Part shown: in pieces, positions 8,712 through 15,121 of the stretch
How the letters are laid out: each line of letters begins with the position of its first letter
Position numbering within the stretch: position 1 is the stretch's first letter
Source: Limnohabitans sp. G3-2
Lineage (GTDB): Bacteria > Pseudomonadota > Gammaproteobacteria > Burkholderiales > Burkholderiaceae_C
Reading direction: 5' to 3'
Assembly: GCF_002778275.1 (NCBI RefSeq)
Contig: NZ_NESG01000008.1
Coordinates: 62,001 to 126,000, forward strand
DNA: 64,000 bases
The notes under the pieces: generated by a model
Databases searched by the model: none
What the model was told of the DNA's origin: nothing
What the model saw: only the letters and a program-made list of their open reading frames with translations
Translations under genes and position numbers: made by a program

Positions 8712-9596
8712 TCAGCGTTTGGACAAAAGGCGTTGAGGGCCTGCAGCGGCCACGCCGTCATAGGCCAGGCCCAGCGCCTGCATCACAGGTGGGCAGTCGC
8801 CGTCTTTGGAAAAGCTCATGCAGCCGGGCGATGTGCCTTTGGCGTTGACGTCCACATTGGCTTGTGCCAGCACCGCGCCCATGTCGGCCACCACGGTGTT
8901 TTTGCGCAGGTCAAAGCCATCGAAGCGCACCGTCAGGCGGTTGGGGTTTTGGCAAGCGCTGGGGGCCTGGGTTTTGCTCTCGCCCGCGCATGCCGTGCTG
9001 CCCAGGTGCACCGAGTAACGGGTGACCGGGCCCATAGCGTTGGCTGCAGCGGGTTTGTCTGTGCTGATGCCACTGCTGGCGGTGTCGAATTTGATGAACT
9101 TGTAGCCGCCTTGCCAGTTCCAGAACATGGCTGTGGAGTTGAGCGGCGCGGGCGCGACCGTGGGGTCTTGGTGGTTTTGTGCAAAAGGCACGCCCACAGT
9201 GAGTTCCACCCCGGTGTACTCGCCCGCTGGCACTTGGCCGCGCACGCTGGTGTTGGTGGCCTCTGTGCCATTGCGGCAAGGGCCTGCGCCGTTTTCAAAG
9301 TCCAGCAGCGCCACCGATTGCTGTTGCCACACGCCGTCTTGTGCGAGTTGCACAGGCACGGTGCTGCCGTCTTGGCGCACCAGCTTGACTTCGCTCACGT
9401 ACATGCGAAAGTCGCTGGGCGTGATGGTCGAGCGCGTGCTGCCCACGCCTTCGTAACGCTGGCCGCAGGCAAAGGGCTGGCCGTTGATTTGGGCGGCAAA
9501 CTTCAGCTCAACAGCTTGGGAAGTGGGTGGGCTGGGCAAGGTGCTGCAAGCGCTCACGGCCAAGGCCAGTGCCGTCAGGGTGAAAAAATATTTCAT
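8712..9596 (-). CDS. mbnP: MbnP-like copper-binding lipoprotein (metallo-mystery pair four-Cys protein)
   Basis: The 294-residue lipoprotein has a signal peptide and the lipobox AVSAC (Cys17). The family Cys pattern is spread along the chain: FACGQRY, GPCRNG, TACAGES...SACQN and GCMSFSKDGDCPP. A Trp-rich FWNWQGGYKFIKFD segment lies mid-protein. In characterised MbnP a Trp is converted to kynurenine by MbnH and contributes to copper binding. I chose the ATG at 9596 because it begins the signal peptide; the longer frame to 9719 runs through the upstream gene. It lies 19 nt after the PCuAC gene and 21 nt before mbnH, so all three are probably co-transcribed. Confidence 0.88.
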   Translation of the reverse strand: MKYFFTLTALALAVSACSTLPSPPTSQAVELKFAAQINGQPFACGQRYEGVGSTRSTITPSDFRMYVSEVKLVRQDGSTVPVQLAQDGVWQQQSVALLDFENGAGPCRNGTEATNTSVRGQVPAGEYTGVELTVGVPFAQNHQDPTVAPAPLNSTAMFWNWQGGYKFIKFDTASSGISTDKPAAANAMGPVTRYSVHLGSTACAGESKTQAPSACQNPNRLTVRFDGFDLRKNTVVADMGAVLAQANVDVNAKGTSPGCMSFSKDGDCPPVMQALGLAYDGVAAAGPQRLLSKR

Positions 9597-9615
9597 CGTG
9601 TCTTCCAGTTGAAAA

Positions 9616-10161
9616 TCAATGCTGATGCGCAGATGCACCTGCACGCGGTGTTTGCACCCAGACGTTGACACGCCGGGTGCCTGCTTTTTCAAAAACCAAC
9701 TCCAGATCGAAGCGGTCACCGTCTTTGAGGGGTTGGGCCATGTCCAGCAGCATCAGGTGGTGCGTGCCCGCGCCGCCGTGACGCAAGGACACTTCGGTTT
9801 GCGCGGGCAACTCCAAGGCGGGCACTTGGCGCATGCGCATGACCTGGCCGTCCATCTGCATCTGGTGGATTTCTACCCGTGCCGCCACAGCGGTGCGGGC
9901 CGACAGCAGGCGGTCAGGCGTTTTGCCTTTGTTGCGGATGGATTTGAAATACACCGCCCCTGTGGTCGTGCCTGCCAGGCTGGGCGTGGCGTAGGGGTGG
10001 TCTATCACCACATCGCCTTGGCGAAAACCGTGCGCGTGGGCAGAGCCTGTGCCCAACAGCGCCAGGGCCACCACGCCCATGAACAAGCCGCCTGCCACAA
10101 AGCCCAAGCCAAAGCCAGTTTTTTGGGCGCTCTGCCAGAACCTAAAAATCACTTGTTGCAT
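9616..10161 (-). CDS. PCu(A)C-family periplasmic copper chaperone
   Basis: The 181-residue protein has an N-terminal hydrophobic segment (FGLGFVAGGLFMGVVALALL) ending at AHAHG. A DUF461/PCuAC domain follows. The copper ligands of the family's H-M...M...H-M motif are visible as VEIHQMQMDG, VMRMRQVP and THHLMLLDM. The tail ends in His residues (ASAHQH). PCuAC proteins carry Cu(I) in the periplasm, classically to cytochrome oxidase CuA sites. The ATG at 10161 is used; an in-frame start at 10212 would lie inside the upstream regulator gene. The gene follows the Crp/Fnr gene by 10 nt and precedes mbnP, which suggests it serves copper uptake here. Confidence 0.88.
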   Translation of the reverse strand: MQQVIFRFWQSAQKTGFGLGFVAGGLFMGVVALALLGTGSAHAHGFRQGDVVIDHPYATPSLAGTTTGAVYFKSIRNKGKTPDRLLSARTAVAARVEIHQMQMDGQVMRMRQVPALELPAQTEVSLRHGGAGTHHLMLLDMAQPLKDGDRFDLELVFEKAGTRRVNVWVQTPRAGASAHQH

Positions 10162-10171
10162 ACCAGACCTT

Positions 10172-10759
10172 TCAGGCCGCCATGGCAAAGGGCTCAGCCA
10201 CGGCCCACACACTGGGCACGCGCAGGCGGGGTTGCTTGCGTTCGGGCAGCAAGGTGTTGAGTTCGCGGCACACCGTCTCGAAGGTGGAGTCGACCACGCG
10301 GGCCATTTCTTTGAGTGTGGGCAGTTCTTTGCGCTGCACGGTCAACACACGGCCATCGGCCTGCTTGCCCAACACGGTCAACAAATACGCGAGGCGCTGG
10401 ACGATGGGGCCTGTGCGCAAACGGTGCATGTCGCAGGTCTGCCGCTGCTGCTGCAAGAAGCCCTGCGTCATGGTGGTGTAGCGGTCCAGGTCTTGGCCAG
10501 CCGCAATCGGCTTTGTTTGCGCGGCCACCAAGGCCACAGCTGTGAAGGCATAGGGTTCGGCGCACAAAGACTCCACGCCGATCAGGTCGCCGGCTTGGGC
10601 CAGTTGCACCAAAATTTGGCCATCTTGGCCCTGGCGCTCCAGCTTGAAAACACCTTGGGTCACCCGCCACACAGGGCCCACACCGCCTGCGGCCAACAAG
10701 CTTTGGCCACGGTTCACATGGATGGGCTCACCCACCGGAATTTGATTGAAAAATTGCAC
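10172..10759 (-). CDS. Crp/Fnr-family transcriptional regulator
   Basis: The 195-residue protein has an N-terminal cyclic-nucleotide-binding-like beta-roll (GEPIHVNRGQSLLAAG, GVFKLERQGQDGQILVQL, AGDLIGVESLCAEP). A C-terminal winged helix has the recognition region LKEMARVVDSTFETVCREL. There is no N-terminal Fnr-type Cys cluster, so an iron-sulfur oxygen sensor is unlikely. I chose the GTG start at 10759 because AGGAG lies about 7 nt upstream. The frame runs further up to 11023, but that part has no family similarity. It is the first gene after the second DUF2946 ORF and probably controls the copper operon. The effector is unknown. Confidence 0.8.
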   Translation of the reverse strand: MQFFNQIPVGEPIHVNRGQSLLAAGGVGPVWRVTQGVFKLERQGQDGQILVQLAQAGDLIGVESLCAEPYAFTAVALVAAQTKPIAAGQDLDRYTTMTQGFLQQQRQTCDMHRLRTGPIVQRLAYLLTVLGKQADGRVLTVQRKELPTLKEMARVVDSTFETVCRELNTLLPERKQPRLRVPSVWAVAEPFAMAA

Positions 10760-10818
10760 ACGCTGCTCCTGACTGAATGGGCCAGTGCACCTGCATGAAA
10801 GCAGGCGCCTGGCGAACA

Positions 10819-10842
10819 GCAGGCGGGCATGAGCCCGGCCTG
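10819..10842 (-). promoter_or_regulatory. GC-rich hairpin in the leader between DUF2946 ORF and regulator gene
   Basis: A stem of GCAGGC/GCCTGC plus GGGC/GCCC around a 4-nt ATGA loop lies 13 nt after the stop codon of the second DUF2946 ORF and about 60 nt before the Crp/Fnr start. It lacks a U-tract, so it is not a standard intrinsic terminator. It could take part in attenuation or Rho-dependent control of the downstream genes. This is inference from position only. Confidence 0.3.
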
Positions 10843-10854
10843 CCACGGCTGACT

Positions 10855-11253
10855 TCAGGCGTGGGCAGGCGGGGCGCGGGAGTGGACCGTCCAGCGGGGG
10901 ACGGCTTGAGGAATGTCTTGATCCAACTGCGCCAACAAGGGTGGCGCTTGTGGCAAAGCCTGCCACGCCAAGGGGGCGGGCGGCGGTGCCATGCGGTCGC
11001 TGGCCAACACGCACAAGGCGCAATGGTCGAGCATGGTCGCACCCGGCACAGAACCGTCATCGCCCTGTGCATTGCCCGGTTGTTTGAGCGCCGTCTGTGG
11101 TGTGCCCTCGGTGGTGCACACCGTCATCCAAGGCACTGCGCTGCCCTGGCTCCAGGCCCGTGCACGCGAGACCGTGGGGGCCAAAGCCGCCAGCAGCATC
11201 GCGCACAGCAGCCACAGGCTGAGCCTGCGCAGTTGGGCAGAAGTCCAGGTCAT
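10855..11253 (-). CDS. DUF2946 protein, second CruR-like putative copper-sensing upstream ORF
   Basis: The 132-residue protein has an N-terminal membrane or signal segment (LSLWLLCAMLLAALAPTV), a Cys in WMTVCTTEG (C46), the CALC motif (C78, C81) and a Pro-rich tail. This is the same plan as the other two DUF2946 proteins here. The ATG at 11253 is chosen over a TTG five codons upstream; neither has a strong Shine-Dalgarno sequence. It lies 26 nt after a PCuAC gene and leaves a 95-nt leader before the Crp/Fnr gene. That spacing almost equals the 96 nt between the third copy and the TonB receptor. Its role as a leader-peptide copper sensor is inferred. Confidence 0.7.
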   Translation of the reverse strand: MTWTSAQLRRLSLWLLCAMLLAALAPTVSRARAWSQGSAVPWMTVCTTEGTPQTALKQPGNAQGDDGSVPGATMLDHCALCVLASDRMAPPPAPLAWQALPQAPPLLAQLDQDIPQAVPRWTVHSRAPPAHA

Positions 11254-11279
11254 GGAGGGGTCAGGCAAAAGTCAAGAGA

Positions 11280-11756
11280 TCAGTGCTTGTGCGCCGAATG
11301 GCCATCGCCATGCTTCATGGCGGGTGCGCCGGCCATGCGGGCAGCGGCCTTGATTTCGATGTTCTGGCGCTTGCCATCCTTGCCTTCGACCACCAGGGTC
11401 ACCGGTACGGTGTCACCGTCTTTGACTTGGCCTTTGAGGTCCATCAGCATGACGTGGTAACCGCCGGGCTTGAGGTCCACCGCTTTGCCAGCAGGCAAGG
11501 CCAGGCTGGGCACCGCGCGCATTTTCATGACGCCGCCGTCCATGGCCATTTCGTGCACCTCCACCACACCCGCCACAGGCGACTGGGCCGAGACCAATTT
11601 GGCGTCTTGGCTGGACTGCAATTGCATGAAAGCACCTGTGGCCTTTTGCTGCGCCACGGTGGCACGCACCCAGGCGTCTTTGACGGTGACTTGGGCTTGG
11701 GCCTGGCTGAACAGGGCCGACATCAGGACGGCAACAGAGACAACAACGCGTTTCAT
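11280..11756 (-). CDS. PCu(A)C-family periplasmic copper chaperone
   Basis: The 158-residue product has a clean signal peptide (MKRVVVSVAVLMSALFSQAQAQ) and a complete PCuAC domain. The copper-binding pattern is VVEVHEMAMDGGVMKMRAV followed by GGYHVMLMDL. The C-terminal tail is His/Met-rich (MKHGDGHSAHKH), a likely extra metal site. It is the standard-length member of the two PCuAC proteins in the locus. It follows a DUF2946 ORF after a 133-nt gap and precedes another DUF2946 ORF by 26 nt. Delivery of periplasmic copper is known for the family; which acceptor it serves is unknown. Confidence 0.92.
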   Translation of the reverse strand: MKRVVVSVAVLMSALFSQAQAQVTVKDAWVRATVAQQKATGAFMQLQSSQDAKLVSAQSPVAGVVEVHEMAMDGGVMKMRAVPSLALPAGKAVDLKPGGYHVMLMDLKGQVKDGDTVPVTLVVEGKDGKRQNIEIKAAARMAGAPAMKHGDGHSAHKH

Positions 11757-11889
11757 GGCGAACTCCAGTTAATAAAAAGACACGAGGGGAAAGGGTTTGG
11801 CGGCGCTTGAAAGCCAGCGCACTGGACCACGGGCAGGAAGATCGGCTCATGCAGGCACCCCGCACTGGGCCGTCAAACAGCTGCCGTGA

Positions 11890-12255
11890 TCAAGAAAAAG
11901 AGGGGGGAGCGCGGGCCTGCCAGGGCAGCCCGATGAGCGAAGCCAGCCGGGCCTGCTCCAGAGGACGCAGCGCATGAGACAGCCCAACATGGACTGGCGC
12001 TGAAACCGACAGCACCGGGGGCGCTGCCACCGGCAAACACAAGGGGCAGTGCAGGCCTTGGTGGCTGCTTTGCGCCTCATCGCCATCGGCATCGAGCTGC
12101 AGCAGCTTGACGCTGCCCGCTGTGGTGCACACCAGTTGCACACCCTCGGGGTTGACCAACGGCGAAGCCACGGCCACCCCCACAAACAACGCAAACCACA
12201 CCAGCACGAAGCGGGTGAGAAGGGGGGCATTGCGCAGGGATTGCAGACTGAACAT
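11890..12255 (-). CDS. DUF2946 protein, first CruR-like putative copper-sensing upstream ORF
   Basis: The 121-residue protein has a hydrophobic N-terminal segment (FVLVWFALFVGVAVASPLV), a Cys in LVCTTAG (C43), a CPLC motif (C70, C73) and a hydrophobic/Pro-rich tail. The ATG at 12255 matches the usual N-terminus of the family; another in-frame ATG lies at 12306. It is the first minus-strand gene of the copper locus and precedes the signal-peptide PCuAC gene by 133 nt. As with the other two copies, a leader role for the downstream gene is suggested by comparison with Bordetella CruR but is not proven. Confidence 0.72.
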   Translation of the reverse strand: MFSLQSLRNAPLLTRFVLVWFALFVGVAVASPLVNPEGVQLVCTTAGSVKLLQLDADGDEAQSSHQGLHCPLCLPVAAPPVLSVSAPVHVGLSHALRPLEQARLASLIGLPWQARAPPSFS

Positions 12256-12318
12256 GGCGGCAATTATGGCATCGAAGCTTGGGGCCTCTGGACTCACCTG
12301 GTCCATGCACCCGTCTCT

Positions 12319-12741
12319 TCAGAGGGTTGTTTCGGCTTTTTCGTCTGAAATTTGATCGTTTGCCCACTGTGCGCAACGATCGGCCGCACGGGACATGCCT
12401 TGGGCATCCACCGGGAAAAAACCGGGAATGTCGTACTTGTCGAAATGCGCATACGAGGAAAACGCCATGGCCCAATCGGCAAACTGCCGATCGGTGATGG
12501 GGCCTCGCGCCAACAGTTCGACGTTGTGGTGCCGCTCATCGCGCTGGAGGCTTCTCCACAAAGTATCGATGGAGCCACTGGGGCCCTCGATGCACTGAAC
12601 AAAAATTTCCTCGGTGTAGAGCAAATGCCCCGTGATGCCCAAGCTCAGGTTGCGTTTGCGGCACTGCACCAGCAAATTGAACAGGTGCAGACTGCCCAGC
12701 TTGTGGGTGGCTTGTGAGCGGTAAACAAGTCGCTCCAACAT
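12319..12741 (-). CDS. Single-domain BLUF blue-light photoreceptor
   Basis: The 140-residue protein consists of a BLUF domain and a short tail. The flavin-switch residues are present: Tyr7 in RLVYRSQA, Asn31 in KRNLSLGITGHLLY and Gln49 in FVQCIEG. The Trp/Met pair of strand 5 is also present (FADWAMAF, W90 and M92). BLUF domains bind FAD and change hydrogen bonding around the Gln upon blue light. No EAL or other output domain is fused, so it must act through a partner protein. The start has GGAG 6 nt upstream. It is divergent from the GST gene across a 130-bp promoter region. Confidence 0.92.
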   Translation of the reverse strand: MLERLVYRSQATHKLGSLHLFNLLVQCRKRNLSLGITGHLLYTEEIFVQCIEGPSGSIDTLWRSLQRDERHHNVELLARGPITDRQFADWAMAFSSYAHFDKYDIPGFFPVDAQGMSRAADRCAQWANDQISDEKAETTL

Positions 12742-12871
12742 AAGGGCTCCGAATAGAGGGTGGCGATATTTTGGAGGGGCGTCTTGATACGGACCTTACA
12801 GGCATATTGGTGACTCATCGGTTCAGCGACATAGGCTAACCTGCGTTCTACCTGCTTAACTGGAGACTCCC

Positions 12872-13522
12872 ATGCTCACACTCTGCGGCTTCGCAGCCAG
12901 CAATTACCACAACAAAGTCAAATTCGCCTTGCTCGAAAAGGGCGTGCCATTTGAAGAGGAACTGGCTTGGGTCGGTGCCACCGACGCTGCGGCCAGCCCC
13001 TTGGGCAAAGTGCCTTACCTCAAAACACCCGATGGCGCGATGTGCGAATCGGCTGTGATGCTGGAATACATCGAGCAAAAGTACCCGCAAAACCCCCTGA
13101 TCCCTGCCGATCCATTTGCCGCCGCCAAGGTGCGCGAGCTGGCTCTGTTTCTGGACCTGCACCTGGAGCTGGTCGCTCGCAACCTCTACCCCGAAGCCTT
13201 TTTCGGCGGCAAAGTGAGCGACTCGGTCAAAGAAAAAGTCGGTGCGCAGCTTGAGAAAAACGTCGCGGCCTTTGCCAAGCTCGCCAAGTTCGCCCCCTTT
13301 GTGGCGGGCAACAGCCTGACGCTGGCCGATTGCGCCGCCGTCACGCATTTGCCTCTGGTCTCGGGCGCCACCAAGCTGGTTTACGGGAAAGACTTCCTCG
13401 CCGATCTGCCAGCACGCGACTACCTGAAAATGATGGGCGAGCGCCCCCACATGCAAAAGGTCAACGCCGAGCGCAAGGCCAATATGGAGCTGATGTTGGC
13501 CCGCATGAAAGCCAAAAGCTGA
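12872..13522 (+). CDS. Glutathione S-transferase family protein
   Basis: The 216-residue protein has the two-domain GST layout. The N-terminal thioredoxin-like half (MLTLCGFAASNYHNKVKFALLEKGVPFEEE) includes the cis-Pro glutathione motif GKVPYLKT and the ESAVMLEYIEQKYP helix. The C-terminal half is all-alpha and carries the N-capping segment SLTLADCAAVTHLPL. Such enzymes conjugate glutathione to electrophiles or act as thiol-dependent reductases; the substrate is not readable. The ATG at 12872 is preceded by GGAG at 7 nt. It is transcribed alone, divergent from the BLUF gene. Confidence 0.9.
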   Translation: MLTLCGFAASNYHNKVKFALLEKGVPFEEELAWVGATDAAASPLGKVPYLKTPDGAMCESAVMLEYIEQKYPQNPLIPADPFAAAKVRELALFLDLHLELVARNLYPEAFFGGKVSDSVKEKVGAQLEKNVAAFAKLAKFAPFVAGNSLTLADCAAVTHLPLVSGATKLVYGKDFLADLPARDYLKMMGERPHMQKVNAERKANMELMLARMKAKS

Positions 13523-13637
13523 GTCTGTGCGCTTGAGCACCTGATGCAGATCAACCCCGGCCCGTGGCCGGTGTCACGCGGCAGCGGGGGTTGACCCACA
13601 TCAATACCGCGCCACAAGAGGCGCCTAGGATGAAGCC

Positions 13638-14009
13638 ATGACTTCATCCCACACCCCTTCCCTGAACGCCCACCGCGAGCGGCTTTTGCAGGAGCGCGCG
13701 CAACTGCTGCGGCGCATCGCCCAAGAGCGCGGTGGTCTGGTCTCGCGCGCCGACATGGCCGCCGAACACGATGTGCGCAGTTGGGACGACCGGGCCCAGG
13801 CCATTTCCGAGCGCGATGACGAGTTCGCCATGAACGAACACGAAACGGCCGAGCTGGGCGACATCGAAGCCGCACTGGAACGCATGGATGCGGGCACCTA
13901 TGGCCAATGCACCGACTGCGGCGTGCGCATTGCGCCTGCGCGCCTGAACGCCTACCCCACAGCCAAGCGCTGCATCGATTGCCAGACCGTGGCTGAACAC
14001 CACCGCTGA
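13638..14009 (+). CDS. TraR/DksA-type zinc-finger protein
   Basis: The 123-residue protein has an N-terminal helical hairpin and a C-terminal four-Cys zinc finger (CTDCGVRIAPARLNAYPTAK to CIDC). That combination defines the DksA/TraR family. Members bind the RNA polymerase secondary channel and modulate transcription, often with ppGpp. This protein is shorter than housekeeping DksA and lacks a clear DxxDxA tip motif in its coiled-coil, so it is a paralogue, and activity on polymerase is uncertain. The gene stands alone between GST and a VOC protein. Confidence 0.85.
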   Translation: MTSSHTPSLNAHRERLLQERAQLLRRIAQERGGLVSRADMAAEHDVRSWDDRAQAISERDDEFAMNEHETAELGDIEAALERMDAGTYGQCTDCGVRIAPARLNAYPTAKRCIDCQTVAEHHR

Positions 14010-14060
14010 GAGGCCCCAACCTCGGGTTCCTCCCGCTACCCCAGCAGGGGGCTGGCTGAT

Positions 14061-14486
14061 ATGCTTTCGGGCATGCACAGCCTTTTCCATTTTGCTTTTC
14101 ATGTCACCAACTTGGACGAAGCCCGCCGTTTTTATGGCGGGACTCTCGGCTGCCAAGAGGGGCGATCCACCGACACGTGGGTGGACTTTGATTTTTTCTC
14201 TCACCAAATTTCCTTGCACTTGGGCGAGCCGTTCAAAACGACCCTGACGGGCCATGTCGGAGAGCACCTGGTGCCCATGCCGCACTTCGGCTTGGTCTTG
14301 CAAAAGAACGATTGGCAAGCGCTGGCTGATCGCTTGCAAGCGGCCCAGACACCGTTTGTGGTCGCCCCCCATCTGCGCTTTGCAGGTCAGCCGGGCGAGC
14401 AATGGACCATGTTCTTCATGGACCCGTTTGGCAACCCGATCGAAGTCAAAGGCTTTGCCGACCTGGGCACGGTGTACGCGAGCTGA
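14061..14486 (+). CDS. VOC (glyoxalase/bleomycin-resistance fold) family protein
   Basis: The 141-residue protein is a single vicinal-oxygen-chelate module. Typical elements are FHFAFHVTNLDEARRFYGGTL at the start, WVDFDFFSHQISLHL in the middle, and MPHFGLVLQKNDW and FMDPFGNPIEVKGF at the end. The metal ligands of the fold (His, His, Glu) can be placed in these segments. The specific reaction cannot be assigned. The ATG at 14061 has an AGGGGG about 9 nt upstream; an in-frame ATG at 14073 is an alternative. The stop codon overlaps the start of the next gene (TGATG), indicating translational coupling with marC. Confidence 0.85.
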   Translation: MLSGMHSLFHFAFHVTNLDEARRFYGGTLGCQEGRSTDTWVDFDFFSHQISLHLGEPFKTTLTGHVGEHLVPMPHFGLVLQKNDWQALADRLQAAQTPFVVAPHLRFAGQPGEQWTMFFMDPFGNPIEVKGFADLGTVYAS

Positions 14487-15091
14487 TGGGCATGGAGCAC
14501 ACCTTTGCTTCGGCCACCATCTTGCTGCTGCTGATCACCGACCCGCTGGGCAACATCCCCATTTTTGTGAACAGCTTGCGGGCCGTGCCGCCGGAGCGGC
14601 GTGCGCGTGTGATCGTGCGCGAGGTCTTGATCGCCTTTGGCCTGCTGTTGTCCTTCATGTTTGTGGGGCAGTCCTTCCTCAAGGCCATGAGCCTGTCGGA
14701 CGTGTCTTTGCAAATTGGTGGCGCGGTGGTGCTGTTCTTGATTGCGCTGCGCATGATTTTTCCGCCGCCACCCCAAGACACGCCCGTCCCCTTGGCCGAG
14801 CCTTTGATCGTGCCCCTGGCCATTCCCGCTTTGGCAGGCCCCTCGGCCATGGCCACTGTGTTGCTGTTGGTCAGTCAAGCGCCCGAGCGGCGCATGGAGT
14901 GGGTGGCCGCATTGACGGTGACCATGCTGGTGTGCGCCGTGGTGCTGCTGCTGGCCGAACGCTTGCAGCGCGTGGTGGGTTTGCGCGTGGTCTCGGCTTT
15001 TGAGCGATTGATGGGCTTGATTTTGGTGTCCATCTCGGTCGAGATGCTGATTCGGGGCTTGAAGTCCCTGGCGCAAAGCTGGCCGCACTGA
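14486..15091 (+). CDS. MarC-family integral membrane protein
   Basis: The 201-residue inner-membrane protein has about six hydrophobic helices. It carries the MarC signatures ITDPLGNIPIFVNSL near the N-terminus and PLAIPALAGPSAMATVLLL in the middle. The function of the family is not established, although it was once linked to multiple antibiotic resistance. I chose the ATG at 14486, which overlaps the stop of the upstream VOC gene; the longer frame to 14402 lies inside that gene. A second in-frame ATG at 14492 is also possible. It is convergent with mrdA, with 30 nt between the two stops. Confidence 0.9.
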   Translation: MGMEHTFASATILLLLITDPLGNIPIFVNSLRAVPPERRARVIVREVLIAFGLLLSFMFVGQSFLKAMSLSDVSLQIGGAVVLFLIALRMIFPPPPQDTPVPLAEPLIVPLAIPALAGPSAMATVLLLVSQAPERRMEWVAALTVTMLVCAVVLLLAERLQRVVGLRVVSAFERLMGLILVSISVEMLIRGLKSLAQSWPH

Positions 15092-15121
15092 CAAAACCCC
15101 AGCGCCTGCTTGGCCGCGACT

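Noticed and set aside
8229-9668. 479-codon plus-strand frame over mbnH and mbnP
   Set aside because: It spans the antisense of two well-supported genes, and its composition is the Arg/His/Gly-rich pattern of GC-rich antisense frames.
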